From positions 1,867,501-1,931,500 of the forward strand of contig NZ_CP067420.1 in the NCBI RefSeq assembly GCF_016653635.2: a stretch of 64,000 bases of DNA, in the 5' to 3' direction. The notes beneath the pieces are model-generated. The model saw nothing but the letters and a program-made list of their open reading frames with translations. It was not told where the DNA came from and made no database searches. Below, in pieces: positions 34,207 to 42,706 of the stretch. The translations under genes were made by a program, and so were the position numbers. Each line of letters begins with the position of its first letter. Within the stretch, counting starts at the first letter, position 1. This DNA is from Skermanella sp. TT6. GTDB taxonomy: Bacteria; Pseudomonadota; Alphaproteobacteria; Azospirillales; Azospirillaceae.

Positions 34207-35670
34207 ATGAAGACGGGGATCGACGAGGCGGAACTGGACAAACGCCTCGCAACGCTCGAGACGGTGCGGGCCTGGAGCCCGCGGGTCATGTCGAAGCTCG
34301 AAAGCTTCCTGCGCACCGCCGACGACCGGGAGCTCTATCGGATCAATCCGCTGGCGTTCGGCACCGAACGGGGCATCGCGGAAGCGGAGGCGATCGACCT
34401 GTTCCTCCACGCTTCCTCGCTCGGCCTGTTCGAGATGGACTGGCTCCTGGTCTGCCCGCTGTGCGCCTGCATCGTCGAGAGCTTCGGCAGCCTGCGCACC
34501 CTCGAAAAGCACTATCGCTGCGCCCTGTGCCGCACCGATTACGAAGCGGTCCTGGACGACTACATCACCATCACCTTCACGGTCTGCGCCAATGTCCGCC
34601 GGATCAGGTTCCATGATCCGGACGCCCTGCCGGCACGGGATTACTGCTTCCAATGCCGCGTCACGCTCGACGGCGTGACGCCGGACGGGAAGCCCTGGAT
34701 GGACCACTTCGCGGCGGCCACCCCGGAGGTCCGATTCATACAGCCGCACGCGGTCGAGCGGATCGAGATCGACGTGGGGGAGGGAACCCTGCTCGGCTGG
34801 GATTTCGACGCCGACGACGGCTTCGAGTTCACCGTCGCCGAGGACGCGCCGCCCGCGCCGCGGCCGCTCTCCGTCGGTTACGATGACAGGTCGTGCGAGC
34901 CGGCGACGGGCCGGATCGCCCCCGGCCGCATCGTTCTGGAGATCCGGAACGCCTCGGCGCGGCGCCGCCTGTTCGGGCTTACCGTGACGTCGCCGGGCTT
35001 CTCCCACCCGGACATCCTGTTCAGGCCGTTCCTGACCGGCAAGCGGCTGCTCACCACGCAAACCTTCCGCACCCTGTTCCGGTCCGAATTGATCCGCGCC
35101 AGCGAGGGGATCGGCGTGAAGGACATAACCCTGCTGTTCACCGACCTGAAGAGCTCCACCGCCCTGTACGACAGGATCGGCGATCTCAGCGCCTTCTCCC
35201 TGGTCCAGCAGCATTTCGACCGGCTCCGCGACGTTACGGTCGCCAACGGCGGCACCGTGATCAAGACCATCGGCGACGCCGTCATGGCGGCCTTCCTGAA
35301 CCCGCGCGACGCGGTCGCCGCCGCGGTGGCCATGCTCGACGAGATGGAGCGGTTCAACCGGGACCATGTCGACCGGCCGCTGATCCTGAAGATAGGCCTG
35401 CACAAGGGGGCGTCGATCGCCGTCACGTCGAACGACCAGCTCGATTATTTCGGCCAGGCGGTGAACATCGCGGCTCGGGTGCAGGGCCTTGCCCAGGCCG
35501 AGGAGATCTACCTGACCAGGGACGTGCATGACTATCCCGGCGTCGGGGAGCTGCTGGAGCCCTTCGTCGTCGAGCGGCGGACGGCGCATCTGAAGGGCGT
35601 CAACCTGGAGATGCCGGTCTTCAGGGTTGCGGGAGGCGGGTCTTTGACCCCGGCAGCCCGGCTCCGCTAG
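34207..35670 (+). CDS. Class III adenylate/guanylate cyclase with N-terminal Cys-rich region
   Basis: A 487-residue cytoplasmic protein. Residues ~80-110 contain CPLC (83/86) and CALC (105/108), a probable zinc ribbon within a DUF5939-like N-terminal region. The cyclase catalytic domain starts near 305: LLFTDLKSSTALYD gives the first metal Asp, TIGDAVMAAF the second near 356, and YFGQAVNIAARVQG the Asn/Arg transition-state pair. Product (cAMP or cGMP) cannot be decided by eye. ATG 34207 has a gaggggga site. Its TAG stop lies in the terminal CTAG of repeat copy 2. Confidence 0.85.
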   Translation: MKTGIDEAELDKRLATLETVRAWSPRVMSKLESFLRTADDRELYRINPLAFGTERGIAEAEAIDLFLHASSLGLFEMDWLLVCPLCACIVESFGSLRTLEKHYRCALCRTDYEAVLDDYITITFTVCANVRRIRFHDPDALPARDYCFQCRVTLDGVTPDGKPWMDHFAAATPEVRFIQPHAVERIEIDVGEGTLLGWDFDADDGFEFTVAEDAPPAPRPLSVGYDDRSCEPATGRIAPGRIVLEIRNASARRRLFGLTVTSPGFSHPDILFRPFLTGKRLLTTQTFRTLFRSELIRASEGIGVKDITLLFTDLKSSTALYDRIGDLSAFSLVQQHFDRLRDVTVANGGTVIKTIGDAVMAAFLNPRDAVAAAVAMLDEMERFNRDHVDRPLILKIGLHKGASIAVTSNDQLDYFGQAVNIAARVQGLAQAEEIYLTRDVHDYPGVGELLEPFVVERRTAHLKGVNLEMPVFRVAGGGSLTPAARLR

Positions 35671-35811
35671 AGCGGTCCCCGATCAGGTCGAACCGCTCCG
35701 GTTCGATGCAGGGCGGAGGTGACGCGGTCCGACGATCGTAGGTTGCGCCCATGGCGCAACGCATCGGATCAGCTGTCTCGGGCGGATCAACCTGATCGGG
35801 TTCAGTTCTAG
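35667..35811. repeat. CTAG-ended inverted-repeat element, copy 2
   Basis: A 145-bp relative of the element at 32548, with its interior (gcagggcgga...cgacgatcgtaggttgcgcccatggcgcaac in outline) inverted relative to copy 1. Ends are ctagagcggtccccgatcag and a diverged ctgatcgggttcagttctag. Its left TAG ends the cyclase gene and its right CTA is the stop of lutC on the minus strand. Confidence 0.8.
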
Positions 35812-36422
35812 GCCGTCCCGACGATCAGGATCTCCAGCCTGCGCGGGCCGTGGACGCCTTCGACCCTGTTCAGCTCGATGTCGGAGGTCGCCGACGGCCC
35901 TGACATGAAGGTCAGCGGGCGGGGCAGGGAGCCGCGCAGCGCCCTGATGGCTTCTGGTACCGACGCGACGATCCGATCGGCCGGAACGATGCAGACATGG
36001 AAGTCGGGCAGCAGGGTGATAGCCCGGCGGCCCTGTTCCGCCCCGGCGTCCAGCACGATGGTCCCGGTCTCGGCGATGGCGAGGGCGCAGCCGGTGACCA
36101 CCCCGGCCACGGCATCCAGTTCGCGGTGGTCCAGGCCGCCGTCGTCCCGTACGAAATCGGCCGGCAGCCAGGACTCCGCCAGATCGGACGGCACGACGAA
36201 GCGCCCCTGGAGCCGACGGATCGCCTCCGTGGCACCCGCGGCGTCGACCCGCCGGACGGTCGCCTTGTAGGCTTCCGCCCGCTCGGCGAAGCGGTCGACC
36301 AGGGCGGCTCCCGACAGATCGGAGGACGTCCGGTAGCCGCGGGCCACGGCGACTTCCCCCGCCGGATCGCCGGCCAGGGCTGCCCTGACGCGGCCCAGGA
36401 TCTCCTCGCGCGCGACGCTCAC
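35808..36422 (-). CDS. lutC: Lactate utilisation protein C
   Basis: LUD-domain protein of 204 residues, component of the LutABC L-lactate oxidase complex that converts lactate to pyruvate. AIAETGTIVLDAG, ITLLPDFHVCIV and the C-terminal SATSDIELNRVEGVHGPRRL are the family's conserved segments. GTG 36422 overlaps the lutB stop as GTGA. Its TAG stop is the end of the adjacent repeat element, leaving IVGTA as the C-terminus. Confidence 0.92.
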   Translation of the reverse strand: MSVAREEILGRVRAALAGDPAGEVAVARGYRTSSDLSGAALVDRFAERAEAYKATVRRVDAAGATEAIRRLQGRFVVPSDLAESWLPADFVRDDGGLDHRELDAVAGVVTGCALAIAETGTIVLDAGAEQGRRAITLLPDFHVCIVPADRIVASVPEAIRALRGSLPRPLTFMSGPSATSDIELNRVEGVHGPRRLEILIVGTA

Positions 36423-37819
36423 CGGCGTGTCCTCCACCACTCGCGGAAACTCTGGTCGGGGATGGCGGGGAGGTCGCGCGCCCTTGTCCACTGGCGGACC
36501 GGCCCCAGCCCGCCGGTGATGTAGCCGTCGCTGACGAACGGCCGCTGGGCGATCCGCGCGATCTTCTGCGCGGTCTCCAGCAGGCCGGGATTGTCGAACA
36601 TCCGGATCGCGGCGCCCATGGCCAGCTTCTCCAGGCTGGGGCCGCTTCGGGCGACCGCCCGGGTGCGCAGATGGACCAGCACCTCGGGAATGTTGATCTT
36701 GACCGGGCAGACCTCGTAGCAGGCGCCGCACAGCGACGAGGCGAAGGGCAGCGAGGCCGCCGCGTCCATCCCGTGGAGCTGGGGCGTGAGGATCGCGCCG
36801 ATCGGTCCCTGGTATTCGGAATGATAGGCATGGCCGCCCGTCCGGGCATAGACGGGGCAGACGTTCAGGCAGGCGCTGCACCGGATGCAGTTGAGCGTCT
36901 GCCGTCCGGTCCGGTCGGCCAGCACGTCGGTGCGGCGGTTGTCGAGCAGCACCAGATGGAATTCCTGCGGGCCGTCCCCTGGCGTGACGCCGGTCCACAG
37001 GGAATTGTAGGGGTTCATCCGCTCGCCGGTGGAGGACCGCGGCAGGAGTTGGAGGAAAACCTCCATGTCCTCCCAGGTCGGCACCAGCTTCTCGATCCCC
37101 ATCACGCTGACCAGGACCTTGGGCAGCGTCAGGCACATGCGGCCGTTCCCCTCCGACTCCACGACGCAGACCGTGCCGGTGTCGCAGATGCCGAAATTGG
37201 CCCCGCTGACCGCCATGGGGACGGTCAGGAACTTCTCGCGCAAGTATGAGCGTGCCGCCGCTGTCAGGTCGGACGGGCGGTCGGACAGCTCCTCCAGCCC
37301 CAGCTTCCGCATGAACAGTTCGCGGATCTCCGCCCGGTTGCGGTGGATCGCCGGCACCAGGATGTGGGAGGAGACGTCGTCGCCGAGCTGGATGATCAGC
37401 TCCGCCAGGTCGGTCTCGAAGGGCCGGATGCCGGCGGCCTCCAGCGCCTCGTTCAGCTTGATCTCCTCGGTCGTGATCGACTTGACCTTGATCACCTCCT
37501 TGACGGAGTGCCGCCTGGCGATGTCGGTGACGATGCGGGTGGCCTCCGCGCCGTCCCTGGCCCAGTGGACCTGCCCGCCGGCCCTGGTGACCGACTCCTC
37601 CAGCTGGACCAGGTAGCGGTCCAGGTTGCGCAGCGTGTGCTCCTTCAGGGAGCGGCCGGCCTCGCGCAGCTCCTCCCAGTCCGGCACTTCGGCGACGACG
37701 CCGGCGCGCTTGGTGCGGATCGTCTGGGTGGCGTTGCCGATGTTGCGGCGGAGCTGGGTGTCGGCGACCGCGCGCCTCGCCAGCTGCGGGAAGGTGCGCG
37801 GCTCAGCGGCGCTCGCCAT
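36419..37819 (-). CDS. lutB: Lactate utilisation iron-sulfur protein B
   Basis: 466 residues: an N-terminal LUD domain (ISSA-type; KVKSITTEEIKLNEALEAAG, FGICDTGTVCVVESEGNGR) and a C-terminal ferredoxin domain with CIRCSACLNVCP and CGACYEVCP binding two [4Fe-4S] clusters. It passes lactate electrons toward the respiratory chain. Gene order lutA-lutB-lutC with overlapping ends is canonical. ATG 37819 lies within the 3' end of lutA. Confidence 0.95.
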   Translation of the reverse strand: MASAAEPRTFPQLARRAVADTQLRRNIGNATQTIRTKRAGVVAEVPDWEELREAGRSLKEHTLRNLDRYLVQLEESVTRAGGQVHWARDGAEATRIVTDIARRHSVKEVIKVKSITTEEIKLNEALEAAGIRPFETDLAELIIQLGDDVSSHILVPAIHRNRAEIRELFMRKLGLEELSDRPSDLTAAARSYLREKFLTVPMAVSGANFGICDTGTVCVVESEGNGRMCLTLPKVLVSVMGIEKLVPTWEDMEVFLQLLPRSSTGERMNPYNSLWTGVTPGDGPQEFHLVLLDNRRTDVLADRTGRQTLNCIRCSACLNVCPVYARTGGHAYHSEYQGPIGAILTPQLHGMDAAASLPFASSLCGACYEVCPVKINIPEVLVHLRTRAVARSGPSLEKLAMGAAIRMFDNPGLLETAQKIARIAQRPFVSDGYITGGLGPVRQWTRARDLPAIPDQSFREWWRTRR

Positions 37820-38558
37820 GGATGAAGTCCTTTTCCGTTGAAGCCAGGATTTCCGCCAGATGGACGGTCCGCACGCCGCTGCGCAGCCGGTGCAGCCCGC
37901 CGCCGATATGCATCAGGCACGAACTGTCCAGGGCGGTGCAGATCTCCGCCCGGGTGCCCAGCACCGAGCGCATCTTGTCCGACAGCATGGCGACCGAGGT
38001 GTCCTCGTTCTTGACCGCGAAGGTGCCGCCGAAGCCGCAGCATTCCCGCGCGTCCGGCAGCTCGACGAGGTCGAGGCCGCGCACCTTGGCGAGCAGCCTC
38101 ATCGGCGCGTCGCCCACCTTCAGCGCGCGCAGCGAGTTGCAGGTCGGGTGGTAGGTGACGCGGCGGGGATAATAGGCCCCGACATCGTCGATCCCGAGCC
38201 GTTCGACCAGGAATTGCGACAGCTCGAAGACCCGCGGCACGATCTCGGCCACGTCGCGCTTCAGCGCCTCGTCGCCGGTGTCGGCCAGGGTGCGGAGCCA
38301 CGCCGTGCGGATATTGGAAACGCAGGACGACGAGGGGGAGACGATGACCTCGGCGTCCCGGAACGACTTGACGAAACGCCTTATCAGCGGGATGGCCTCG
38401 TCGCCGTAGCCCGTGTTGGAGTGCATCTGACCGCAGCAGGTCTGATCCTCCGGAAACTCGACGGTATGGCCCAGCCGCTCCAGCAGGCGGACGGTGGCGA
38501 TGCCCGTCTGAGGGAACAGGGTGTCATTGTAGCAGGTGATGAACAGCGCGACGCGCAC
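37803..38558 (-). CDS. lutA: Lactate utilisation protein A
   Basis: 251-residue protein with two CCG domains: CCGQMHSNTGYG and CCGFGGTFAVKNED, plus upstream single cysteines, as in the heterodisulfide-reductase/GlcF-like subunits that bind a non-cubane Fe-S cluster. It works with LutB and LutC on L-lactate. GTG 38558 has a ccggag site; an upstream in-frame ATG lacks one. It heads the lut operon. No lactate permease or LutR-type regulator is adjacent. Confidence 0.93.
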   Translation of the reverse strand: MRVALFITCYNDTLFPQTGIATVRLLERLGHTVEFPEDQTCCGQMHSNTGYGDEAIPLIRRFVKSFRDAEVIVSPSSSCVSNIRTAWLRTLADTGDEALKRDVAEIVPRVFELSQFLVERLGIDDVGAYYPRRVTYHPTCNSLRALKVGDAPMRLLAKVRGLDLVELPDARECCGFGGTFAVKNEDTSVAMLSDKMRSVLGTRAEICTALDSSCLMHIGGGLHRLRSGVRTVHLAEILASTEKDFIHGERR

Positions 38559-38647
38559 GGGCGGCTCCGGTCGGGGTGGTCCCAGGTGGTAGAGTGTGAA
38601 CACCTGAACCGGCCGGCCGTTACGCCCCGCCCGCTACTTCGCCGCCC

Positions 38648-39628
38648 TCAATGCAGCCGGCTGGGCTTCAGGAAGCGGCTGCGGTCGGCGGAGCCGACGC
38701 GGAGGTCGAACACGTCGCCCTCGCGCTCCACGGTGAGCGGCACGTCGATGCCCGCGGGGCCGAGGGACCATAGCGACCGATAGAACCCGGCGAGCGACTC
38801 GATCGGCTTGCCGGCGATGGCGCGCACGATGTCGCCGGCGCGGAGCTCGGCGCGCCGCGCCGGGCCGTCGCCCGCCAGGCCGGCAAGCACGACCCGGTCG
38901 CGCTCGTCCTCGGTGGCATAGAGCCCGAGCCAGGGCCGGGAAGGTCCGCTGGAGCGGCCGAGCCTCAGCAGGTCGTCCAGGATCGGCTTCAGCAGGTCGA
39001 TCGGCACGCTCATGTTCAGCGGAACGAGCCGCCCGCCGGTGTCCCGGGATTGCAGCTGGAGCGAACCGATGCCGAGAAGCTCGCCCTGCGGTCCCAGCAG
39101 CGCCGTGCCGCCCCAGTTCGGGTGCGCGGGCACCGTGAAGATGGCGTCGTCCAGCAGATATTCCCAATAGCCCGCGAACTCCTGCCGGGCCGCCACACGC
39201 GCCGCCAGCGAATGGGGCCGGCCGCCGGACCCGCCGATCACCACATGCTCGCCCACGGTCGCGTGGCGCGAGTTGCCCAGGGACAGCGCCGGCACGCCGA
39301 GCGGCGACAGCGCCTGGACGATGCCGAAGCCGCTGTCGTAGTCATAGGCCAGGACATGGCCCTTCACGGCCCGGCCTTCGCTGGTCGTGAGCCAGATCTC
39401 CTCCGCCTCGGCGATCAGGTAGCCGATGGTCAGCACCAAGCCGTCCTCGCGGATCACGGCGCCTTGCCCCGCCCTCTGCGTCCCCAGCGTTTCCGCCGTG
39501 AAGGCGTCGTCGGGAACGCTCGCCCTCAGGGCCACGACCGAGGACAGGGCGCGATCCAGATCAAAGGCCACCGCGTCGGGATCCGGCTGGAATTCGGGGG
39601 GGATCTGCCAGTCATCGGACGATGGCAT
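38648..39628 (-). CDS. HtrA/DegP-like protein lacking the catalytic triad, with PDZ domain
   Basis: A 326-residue protein with a trypsin-like double barrel (residues ~30-215) and a PDZ domain (~235-320: PWLGLYATEDE, LRAGDIVRAIAGKPIES). Where HtrA has the catalytic His, this has Tyr70 (LTIGYLI); the Asp region reads YDYDSGFGIV and the GNSGG serine region reads NWGGTALLG. All three triad positions appear substituted, so it is probably a non-proteolytic binding protein. No signal peptide is visible. ATG 39628 follows ggaggc. It is the third gene after the orphan TAXI receptor. Confidence 0.75.
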   Translation of the reverse strand: MPSSDDWQIPPEFQPDPDAVAFDLDRALSSVVALRASVPDDAFTAETLGTQRAGQGAVIREDGLVLTIGYLIAEAEEIWLTTSEGRAVKGHVLAYDYDSGFGIVQALSPLGVPALSLGNSRHATVGEHVVIGGSGGRPHSLAARVAARQEFAGYWEYLLDDAIFTVPAHPNWGGTALLGPQGELLGIGSLQLQSRDTGGRLVPLNMSVPIDLLKPILDDLLRLGRSSGPSRPWLGLYATEDERDRVVLAGLAGDGPARRAELRAGDIVRAIAGKPIESLAGFYRSLWSLGPAGIDVPLTVEREGDVFDLRVGSADRSRFLKPSRLH

Positions 39629-39717
39629 CGGAAAGCCTCCTTCGAGAGAACCCTGATTGAACTGGTCCAGACAGATAGATAAGCCCGGCATGTCCTTCCA
39701 ACAGGGATGCGGGGCGA

Positions 39718-40341
39718 TCAGGCAGGCCAGCCGCAGGCGGAGGCGAGCTTTTCGCGGACGGAATCGAGACCGGCGAGGTTGAATTCGGCCTCGTGCGTGT
39801 CGCCCCGCTTGTCCTTCATCCGCACGAAAAGCCGGCCTCCGTCCGGCAGCTGCTTGAGGAAGCCGACGGTATCGCCCCGCAGCGACACGTCCGTGGTGCC
39901 GCTCAGCTCGTTCCACCGCTGCTCCTGACCGCGATGCCGGACCCAGCGGCGCTCCACCGTCCGGTCGCGCAGCCCCTCCTCCGTAAGCGGGAGGAATTCC
40001 AGCACCAGCGCGGTGCCCGCGGGGTAGCGGGCGAAGTCGGGGACGCCCAGCACCAGCTCGGTCTTCCCCTGCCTGCAATGCATGGCGAAGGACATCTCCC
40101 GCCCCCCGGGAGGGGCTGCGGAAAGCATGGTGGCGCTGACCTGCCGGCTGTAGTCCACGGGAGAGGCCGTCTCGCTGACGATCCAGTCCGCGGCCTCCGT
40201 CCGCGGGGCGTCGTCGGTGGTCTGCGCCGATGCGGAGGCGGACAGCAGCAGGATCGCCGCCGCAAGGCAGCGTACCAGCGTCCTCCGCAGCTCCGGGCCG
40301 GCGGGCTGCGGAGCTTCGGGATAGGCAGTCGAGGTCGTCAT
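39718..40341 (-). CDS. Exported protein of unknown function
   Basis: 207 residues with a signal peptide (LVRCLAAAILLLSASASAQ). The mature part begins ADWIVSETASPVDYSRQV and continues with SFAMHCRQGKTELVLG; one Cys here and one at the C-terminus (ASACGWPA) could form a disulfide. Similar 'WxVSExxSPxDYS' proteins occur beside diverse alphaproteobacterial genes without a known role. Its ATG overlaps the stop of the TAXI-receptor gene as ATGA, so the two are coupled. Confidence 0.7.
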   Translation of the reverse strand: MTTSTAYPEAPQPAGPELRRTLVRCLAAAILLLSASASAQTTDDAPRTEAADWIVSETASPVDYSRQVSATMLSAAPPGGREMSFAMHCRQGKTELVLGVPDFARYPAGTALVLEFLPLTEEGLRDRTVERRWVRHRGQEQRWNELSGTTDVSLRGDTVGFLKQLPDGGRLFVRMKDKRGDTHEAEFNLAGLDSVREKLASACGWPA

Positions 40342-41393
40342 CGCGGCAGGCTGCTTTCCTGGGCCGACCCGGACCGATCCAGCCAGTCCTGCGCGGCGCG
40401 GTACCGCTCCAGCCCCGGCACCCGGGAGGCGAGGTTGACGTTCTTCCATTTCGGGTCGAAGCCCGGGCCCTGGAGGGTCGGCATGCGGCTGAACAGGTTG
40501 TCGACGAAGCGGGCCATGCGGCGGTAGCGGTCCGAGCTACGCGGCCAGTTGTAGGCGGCCAGGAAGGTCGGGACGGCGATGGTCGCGACCTGGCTGCCCT
40601 CGGGGATCAGGTTCGGATAGTCCGCCGGCTCCAGCCGCGACGGGAGATAATAGTCCTCGAACTTCCTGTCGTACTCGACCGGCAGGAACTTGAAGCCCGG
40701 CTCCCAACGGCCCTTGAGGAAGGCGTCGACCGGCTTGGAGGTGATGAACACGACCGCCGCCATGTCGCCGGTGCCGTTGCGCATCTGCTCCAGCGCCACC
40801 GGATGGGGAATGAAGGTCTTCTCGACGTCCAGGCCCAGCCGGGTGAAGATCAGCGGCCCCGAATAGGCCGCCGCCGTGCCGAGGGTGTTGAAGTTCACCT
40901 TCTTCCCCTCGAGGTCGTCGAGCGACTGGATCTCCGGCCGCACGAAGACATGAAGCTCCGACGGGAACAGGTTCAGCACGTAGGTGATCTGCTGCTGGAT
41001 GTTCGGAACCTGGGCCTTGTACTCCTCGATCACGTCAGTGTTGATGATGGCCATGTCCACTCCCCGGAGATAGAGGAGGGAATTGACGTTCTCGGTCGGG
41101 CCGCGCGTGACGATCGGCAGGACGTGGGCATTGTCGCCGTCGTCGACGACGCGCGCGATCTCCGATGCCAGGCGCAGCGGCGCCCCCTCCAGCTGTCCGC
41201 CGGCCAGCCCGACGGTCCAGGCGTTGATCCGCTCCGCCGGGGATTGGCCGCCCTTGCGGGCCGGTGCCGCAGCCTGCGTCCCGGGGGTTTCCCGCGCCTG
41301 CTGTGCCATGGCTTCCTGGGAAACGAGCGCGCCGATCGCCACGGCGGCGGCAAATCTGGCAGCGATCAGTATGGATTTGACGGTAATCAGCAT
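40338..41393 (-). CDS. TAXI-family TRAP substrate-binding protein
   Basis: 351 residues with an N-terminal signal sequence (ILIAARFAAAVAIGALVSQEAMA). WTVGLAGGQLEGAPLRLASEI near the start, NVNSLLYLRGVDMAIINTDV and LEGKKVNFNTLGTAAAYSGP follow the TAXI (periplasmic receptor) pattern. No TRAP permease gene is adjacent, so it is an orphan receptor or serves as a sensor. It is coupled to an exported protein gene and followed by the HtrA-like gene. ATG 41393 has no strong ribosome site. Confidence 0.8.
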   Translation of the reverse strand: MLITVKSILIAARFAAAVAIGALVSQEAMAQQARETPGTQAAAPARKGGQSPAERINAWTVGLAGGQLEGAPLRLASEIARVVDDGDNAHVLPIVTRGPTENVNSLLYLRGVDMAIINTDVIEEYKAQVPNIQQQITYVLNLFPSELHVFVRPEIQSLDDLEGKKVNFNTLGTAAAYSGPLIFTRLGLDVEKTFIPHPVALEQMRNGTGDMAAVVFITSKPVDAFLKGRWEPGFKFLPVEYDRKFEDYYLPSRLEPADYPNLIPEGSQVATIAVPTFLAAYNWPRSSDRYRRMARFVDNLFSRMPTLQGPGFDPKWKNVNLASRVPGLERYRAAQDWLDRSGSAQESSLPR

Positions 41394-41612
41394 CAGGACG
41401 GTGTCCGTATCGGGGAAAGCGGCTCCAGGAGAGCAGCCGCCCCCCGTCAAGGGAAAGGCAATTCCGATGATGATCGATAGGACAGGACGGGGATCATCGC
41501 GTCGCCGCGCCTCTTACTATCGGCCAAGTCCGATACCAGGGATGCCCCACGATTCCGCCGCCCTGGGATGGTAAGGTCGGCAAAAAGCATAACCTTCCCG
41601 GAGCGCCCGCCC

Positions 41613-42647
41613 ATGTCCATCGCCTTGTCCCGCCGCCGGTTCGTCCATCTCTCCGGCATCGCAGCCGCGGCGGCCCTGCTGCCCGTCTCCGCCCTGGCGG
41701 CACCGGTGACCCTGAGGGTGGGCTATATCCCCATCATCCCCATGACCCAGCTCTTCATCATGCAGGGGGAGGGCTGGGCCGATAAGGCCGGTCTGAAGCT
41801 CGAACTGACGCAGTTCTCCTCCGGACCCGCGATGGTCCAGGCGCTGGCGTCCGGAAGCCTGGACGTGGCCTATGTCGGGATCGGGCCGGCCATGGTCGCC
41901 CGCTCGCGGGGCATCGACGTCAAGGTGCTCGCCTCGAACATCATCGACCAGGTAGCCCTGATCGGCCGAGGCCCCTTCGCGGAGATGATGGCCGCGGCGC
42001 CCTCGGCGGCCGAAGGGTTCAAGAGCTTCCACGACCGCGCGGGCCGCCCCGCCAAGATCGCCACCCTGCCGACCGGCTCGGTGCCGGATACGATCCTGAG
42101 ATACTACCTGAACCGGGTCGCCCAGGCCGATCCCGGGCATGTCGAGATCGTCGGCGTCGGCGAGGACCAGGTGCAGCAGGCGCTGCTCGCCGGCGCGGTC
42201 GAGGGCGCCTCGATCCTGGAGCCGATCCTGACGATCGTGCAGGAACGCGACCCGACCGCCCGGATCGTCGCCCCGGCCGGCACCATGCTGCCGCGCCAGC
42301 CGGGCGCCGTGCTCGCGGTGCGCGAAGCCACGATCGCCGCCGATCGGGACGCCGTCGCCACCCTGGTCGAGCTCCATGTCCGCGCGACCGAGTTCGCCCG
42401 GACCTGGCTGGACCGCGCGACCGACCATGTCGCCGCCTTCGTCGGCAAGGGGCTGGTGGACCCGCGGATCATCGGCAAGGCGCTGAGGTCCCCCCACACC
42501 AACCTGGTCGCCGACCCCCATGTGATCCGGGACGCCACGGCCGTGCTCCAGGACTTCCAGCAGACCCTGGGGACGCAGGTCAAGCCGGTGAACCTGGACG
42601 AATTGTTCGATTACAGCTTCTTCGACGCGGTTCCGAAGGCGGGGTAA
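41613..42647 (+). CDS. ABC transporter substrate-binding protein (nitrate/sulfonate/taurine type)
   Basis: 344 residues with a twin-arginine-like signal (LSRRRFVHLSGIAAAAALL). The mature part has the NMT1/SsuA fold: LRVGYIPIIPMTQLFIMQG, FSSGPAMVQALASGSLDVAYVG, TLPTGSVPDTILRYYL and a late LDELFDYSFF. Ligands in the family are nitrate, aliphatic sulfonates, taurine or thiamine precursors. No ABC ATPase or permease gene lies next to it. It is followed by a palindromic terminator. Confidence 0.85.
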   Translation: MSIALSRRRFVHLSGIAAAAALLPVSALAAPVTLRVGYIPIIPMTQLFIMQGEGWADKAGLKLELTQFSSGPAMVQALASGSLDVAYVGIGPAMVARSRGIDVKVLASNIIDQVALIGRGPFAEMMAAAPSAAEGFKSFHDRAGRPAKIATLPTGSVPDTILRYYLNRVAQADPGHVEIVGVGEDQVQQALLAGAVEGASILEPILTIVQERDPTARIVAPAGTMLPRQPGAVLAVREATIAADRDAVATLVELHVRATEFARTWLDRATDHVAAFVGKGLVDPRIIGKALRSPHTNLVADPHVIRDATAVLQDFQQTLGTQVKPVNLDELFDYSFFDAVPKAG

Positions 42648-42656
42648 AAAGCGAAA

Positions 42657-42682
42657 GGGGAGGTGCCGGCCGGCACCTCCCC
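42657..42682. terminator. Bidirectional palindromic terminator
   Basis: ggggaggtgccgg directly followed by ccggcacctcccc is a perfect 26-base palindrome, folding with a small loop. It lies between the convergent binding-protein and aldehyde dehydrogenase genes. Confidence 0.65.
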
Positions 42683-42706
42683 CCTGCGTCAGACCGATCG
42701 ACGGTC

